This document shows positions 62,082 through 64,000 of a stretch of DNA of 64,000 nucleotides, in pieces; positions within the stretch are counted from its first letter, which is position 1; every line of letters starts with the position of its first letter. The notes under the pieces were generated by a model, which worked only from the letters and a program-made list of their open reading frames with translations, had not been told where the DNA came from and ran no database searches. The DNA comes from Tritrichomonas musculus (taxonomy: Eukaryota; Parabasalia; Tritrichomonadida; Tritrichomonadidae), in contig JAPFFF010000012.1 in assembly GCA_039105265.1 (NCBI GenBank), positions 186,001 to 250,000 of the forward strand, read 5' to 3'. Position numbers and translations under genes: made by a program.

Positions 62082-63219
62082 TTGGGAATTTGTAAATATC
62101 CAAATATATAAATATTTTATAACCTTCATATCATATATTCTTTTTTCACAATTTTATTTACATATTTTAAATTAATTAAAAAGTAATTAATTGAATATCA
62201 TTTAAGATAATATTATTTATGAAAAATAAAATTGAATTAATACGTTATTATAATTAATTCTCAATTGTGATATACAAATAAACTGAGATAAAATGTAAAA
62301 ATATATTTTATAATAATATAAATGTGATTTATAATATATATAATAAATATATAATTATTAATATGAGGATATTACTAATATATTATCAAAAAAATAAGTA
62401 TTTGTTAATAAAAATAATAAATTTTCAAAATTCTGATTTTATCAAAATAATTTTTTTCAAAAACTAACACTTAATTCAATTTTAAATTCATAATTTTTAT
62501 TTAGAAAAAAATAATAATTTCTTGAATATCAATAATATAATTTATTATAAATTATTATTATATTTCAAAGCTACATATAAATAATGTAAATAGTAAATCA
62601 TTTAAGAAAATACCTCAAGTAGCATAATAAAAACACTATTTTTAATGATTTTTGGAATAAATAATGAATCTTTTAATTTTTAAGATATAATAAATGAATT
62701 CGAATTCTATTTAAAATTGATTTAAAAATTTATTAATTAAAAAGAATATCTAATTTTTAAGATATAATTATTTTTCAATCAAAATAAATTTGAGAGAGTC
62801 GACCCCTTTTATAAATGCTAATACTTTTAGTTTTTTCTAATATTTCTTAATATTTTTATTAAAAGTATATTTATTATATAAAATAAAAATAAATTTAAAA
62901 GAAAACAATAATAATATATTTATTTTAAATAGATAATTATATTTTTTTTTTTTAAAAAAGAAAATTCAAAAAACAAATTATTATTTAATTTTATATTGAT
63001 ATTTTTTAATGTAATTCTGAAAATTTATTTAAAAAATATTTTATAAATCGAAGATAATGCTAAATTCCAATTAATATTATTTCAAATTTTTAAATCACTA
63101 TCCCAAAAACTTTTTCAAATGAAAATTTTCTACAATTCAAAGTTTGAATTCATCGACCAATCATTCATATCAACTGAGAAATATGTATTGAAAATTTGAC
63201 CAACTTTTATTTTACTAAA
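62082..63219. other. AT-rich upstream region of iscU
   Basis: About 1.1 kb of extreme A/T richness with no gene seen. AATCATTCATATCAACTGAG near 63160-63180 contains initiator-like TCATTC/TCATAT motifs 40-60 nt before the IscU ATG. Confidence 0.5.
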
Positions 63220-63699
63220 ATGCTTTCCCAGACATTCGCTTCTGCAATCAAGAGATCTTTTTTACGCCCTAGCGTCATTGGTGCCATGTTCTATGATAAA
63301 AAGGTTGAAGATCACTTTAAAAATCCACGCAATCCTGGAACAATGAATGCGAAAGATACGAACGTAGGAACAGGAATTGTCGGTGCACCAGCTTGTGGAG
63401 ATGCCCTTAAATTTCAAATTCGTGTAGATGATAAAACAGGCAAAATTAAAGAAGTTAAATTCCGTGCTTTTGGTTGCCCAGCAGCTGTTGCATCATCATC
63501 GCTTGCAACAACAATGATTGAAGGCAAGACGCTCGAAGATGCCCTTAAAGTTAAAAATACAGCAATTGCCAACGAGTTGAATTTACCTCCTGTTAAATTG
63601 CATTGCTCAATGCTTGCTCAAGAAGCTATTCATGCAGCAGTTGAAGATTACTTGAAAAAGAATAAGAAAAATATCGATGATGTTCAAAAGAAAGTCTAA
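63220..63699 (+). CDS. iscU: IscU Fe-S cluster scaffold, hydrogenosomal
   Basis: 159 residues from ATG at 63220; the frame is open 8 codons further but without an ATG. The leader MLSQTFASAIKRSFL is short, begins ML and is rich in Ser, Arg and Phe, like hydrogenosomal targeting presequences. The mature part is classic IscU: C59 and D61 in PACGD, C86 in FGCPAAVASSS, H128 and C129 in LHCSML, preceded by the chaperone-docking motif LPPVK (122-126). It receives sulfur from IscS and iron or electrons from frataxin and ferredoxin, and passes [2Fe-2S] clusters on. Hydrogenosomes need it for ferredoxin and hydrogenase. All ligands are intact. Confidence 0.96.
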   Translation: MLSQTFASAIKRSFLRPSVIGAMFYDKKVEDHFKNPRNPGTMNAKDTNVGTGIVGAPACGDALKFQIRVDDKTGKIKEVKFRAFGCPAAVASSSLATTMIEGKTLEDALKVKNTAIANELNLPPVKLHCSMLAQEAIHAAVEDYLKKNKKNIDDVQKKV

Positions 63700-64000
63700 T
63701 TTTTTTTTTTTTAAAATGTGATTATTAATAAAATTAATTTATATCTTCATAATATTCATAAATATTCAATTATTACTTTACAAAACTCAATGCTTACAAG
63801 GCTTATTTAGTAAAAAGATATTGAAATCATCTTACATGATTCAAGATAACCATTTTTTTCTAACTGTTAAAAAAAATAAGTGGGGGATAAAAATTAATTT
63901 TATTTTAATTGAAATTTGATAAAATTATTCCAATTTTTTCATATCAAATAAAATTTCTAAGAGTATTTATTTCTAATTATTGGTTTTTTATCTGATTTTG
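63700..64000. other. 3' flank of iscU
   Basis: A T run follows the stop codon directly, then AT-rich sequence to the window end. No gene recognised. Confidence 0.5.

Noticed and set aside
60711-62820. Loose inverted pair AAAAGGGTTCGAC / GTCGACCCCTTTT as ends of a 2.1-kb element
   Set aside because: Only about 12 matched bases, no target duplication, and the better-supported 60936-62073 element lies inside it.
1-64000. tRNA, rRNA or spliceosomal introns
   Set aside because: No cloverleaf or rRNA segment could be supported by eye. The long genes read through without interruption, so no intron was called.
1-64000. Virus-like or retroelement sequences
   Set aside because: No reverse transcriptase, retroviral-type integrase, protease, capsid or protein-primed polymerase motif was seen. 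All mobile material here fits plain DNA transposons.

Overview
The window looks like a piece of a parabasalid (trichomonad) nuclear genome, most likely Tritrichomonas foetus or a close relative. This is inferred from very AT-rich DNA, long intronless genes on both strands, a mitochondrial-type IscU preceded by a short hydrogenosome-type leader, a secreted sialidase, a decayed BspA-like leucine-rich-repeat gene, Asn/Glu-rich coiled-coil proteins, and dense debris of Mutator, mariner, pogo-like and hAT-like DNA transposons. No reverse transcriptase, integrase, capsid or other virus-like gene was seen.

Layout. Bases 250-2790 are a 23-bp satellite of about 110 copies. Bases 2.8-8.8 kb are gene-poor: a SWIM-type zinc-finger fragment of a Mutator-like transposase, a dispersed repeat, and a complex of interleaved inverted repeats (5330-8259) with a TSD-flanked insertion. 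Bases 8.8-42.8 kb are the gene-rich core: a ubiquitin-like-domain protein, a membrane RING-H2 E3 of the Hrd1 type, a GH33 sialidase, a coiled-coil protein, a P4-ATPase flippase, a giant VPS13-like bridge lipid-transfer protein, a second long coiled-coil protein, a TBC Rab-GAP, a paralogue of the first coiled-coil protein, a dead LRR/nucleotidylyltransferase gene, an Mrd1/RBM19-type RNA-binding protein and an Asn-rich protein.

Bases 43.9-57.4 kb are a transposon graveyard. Relics of a Kolobok/Mutator-like transposase, a DDE_1 transposase and a mariner (itself split by a hAT-like element) lie side by side. A MULE relic follows. Next is a 4.3-kb TIR pair (50000-54346) holding two further complete TIR elements, one with a dozen copies of a 16-bp iteron around a small broken ORF. 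A pogo-type transposase relic, a 19-base G run and another hAT-like element complete the stretch.

Bases 58.2-59.3 kb hold a convergent pair of closely related single C2-domain genes. Then come about 4 kb of AT-rich DNA with a third hAT-like element, and finally IscU at 63.2 kb.

Functionally the intact genes are ordinary housekeeping and membrane genes (lipid flipping and lipid transfer, Rab regulation, ER-type ubiquitination, ribosome biogenesis, Fe-S assembly) plus one likely host-interaction enzyme, the sialidase. The more unusual material is repetitive. Precise target-site duplications let several non-autonomous elements and their order of insertion be read directly.
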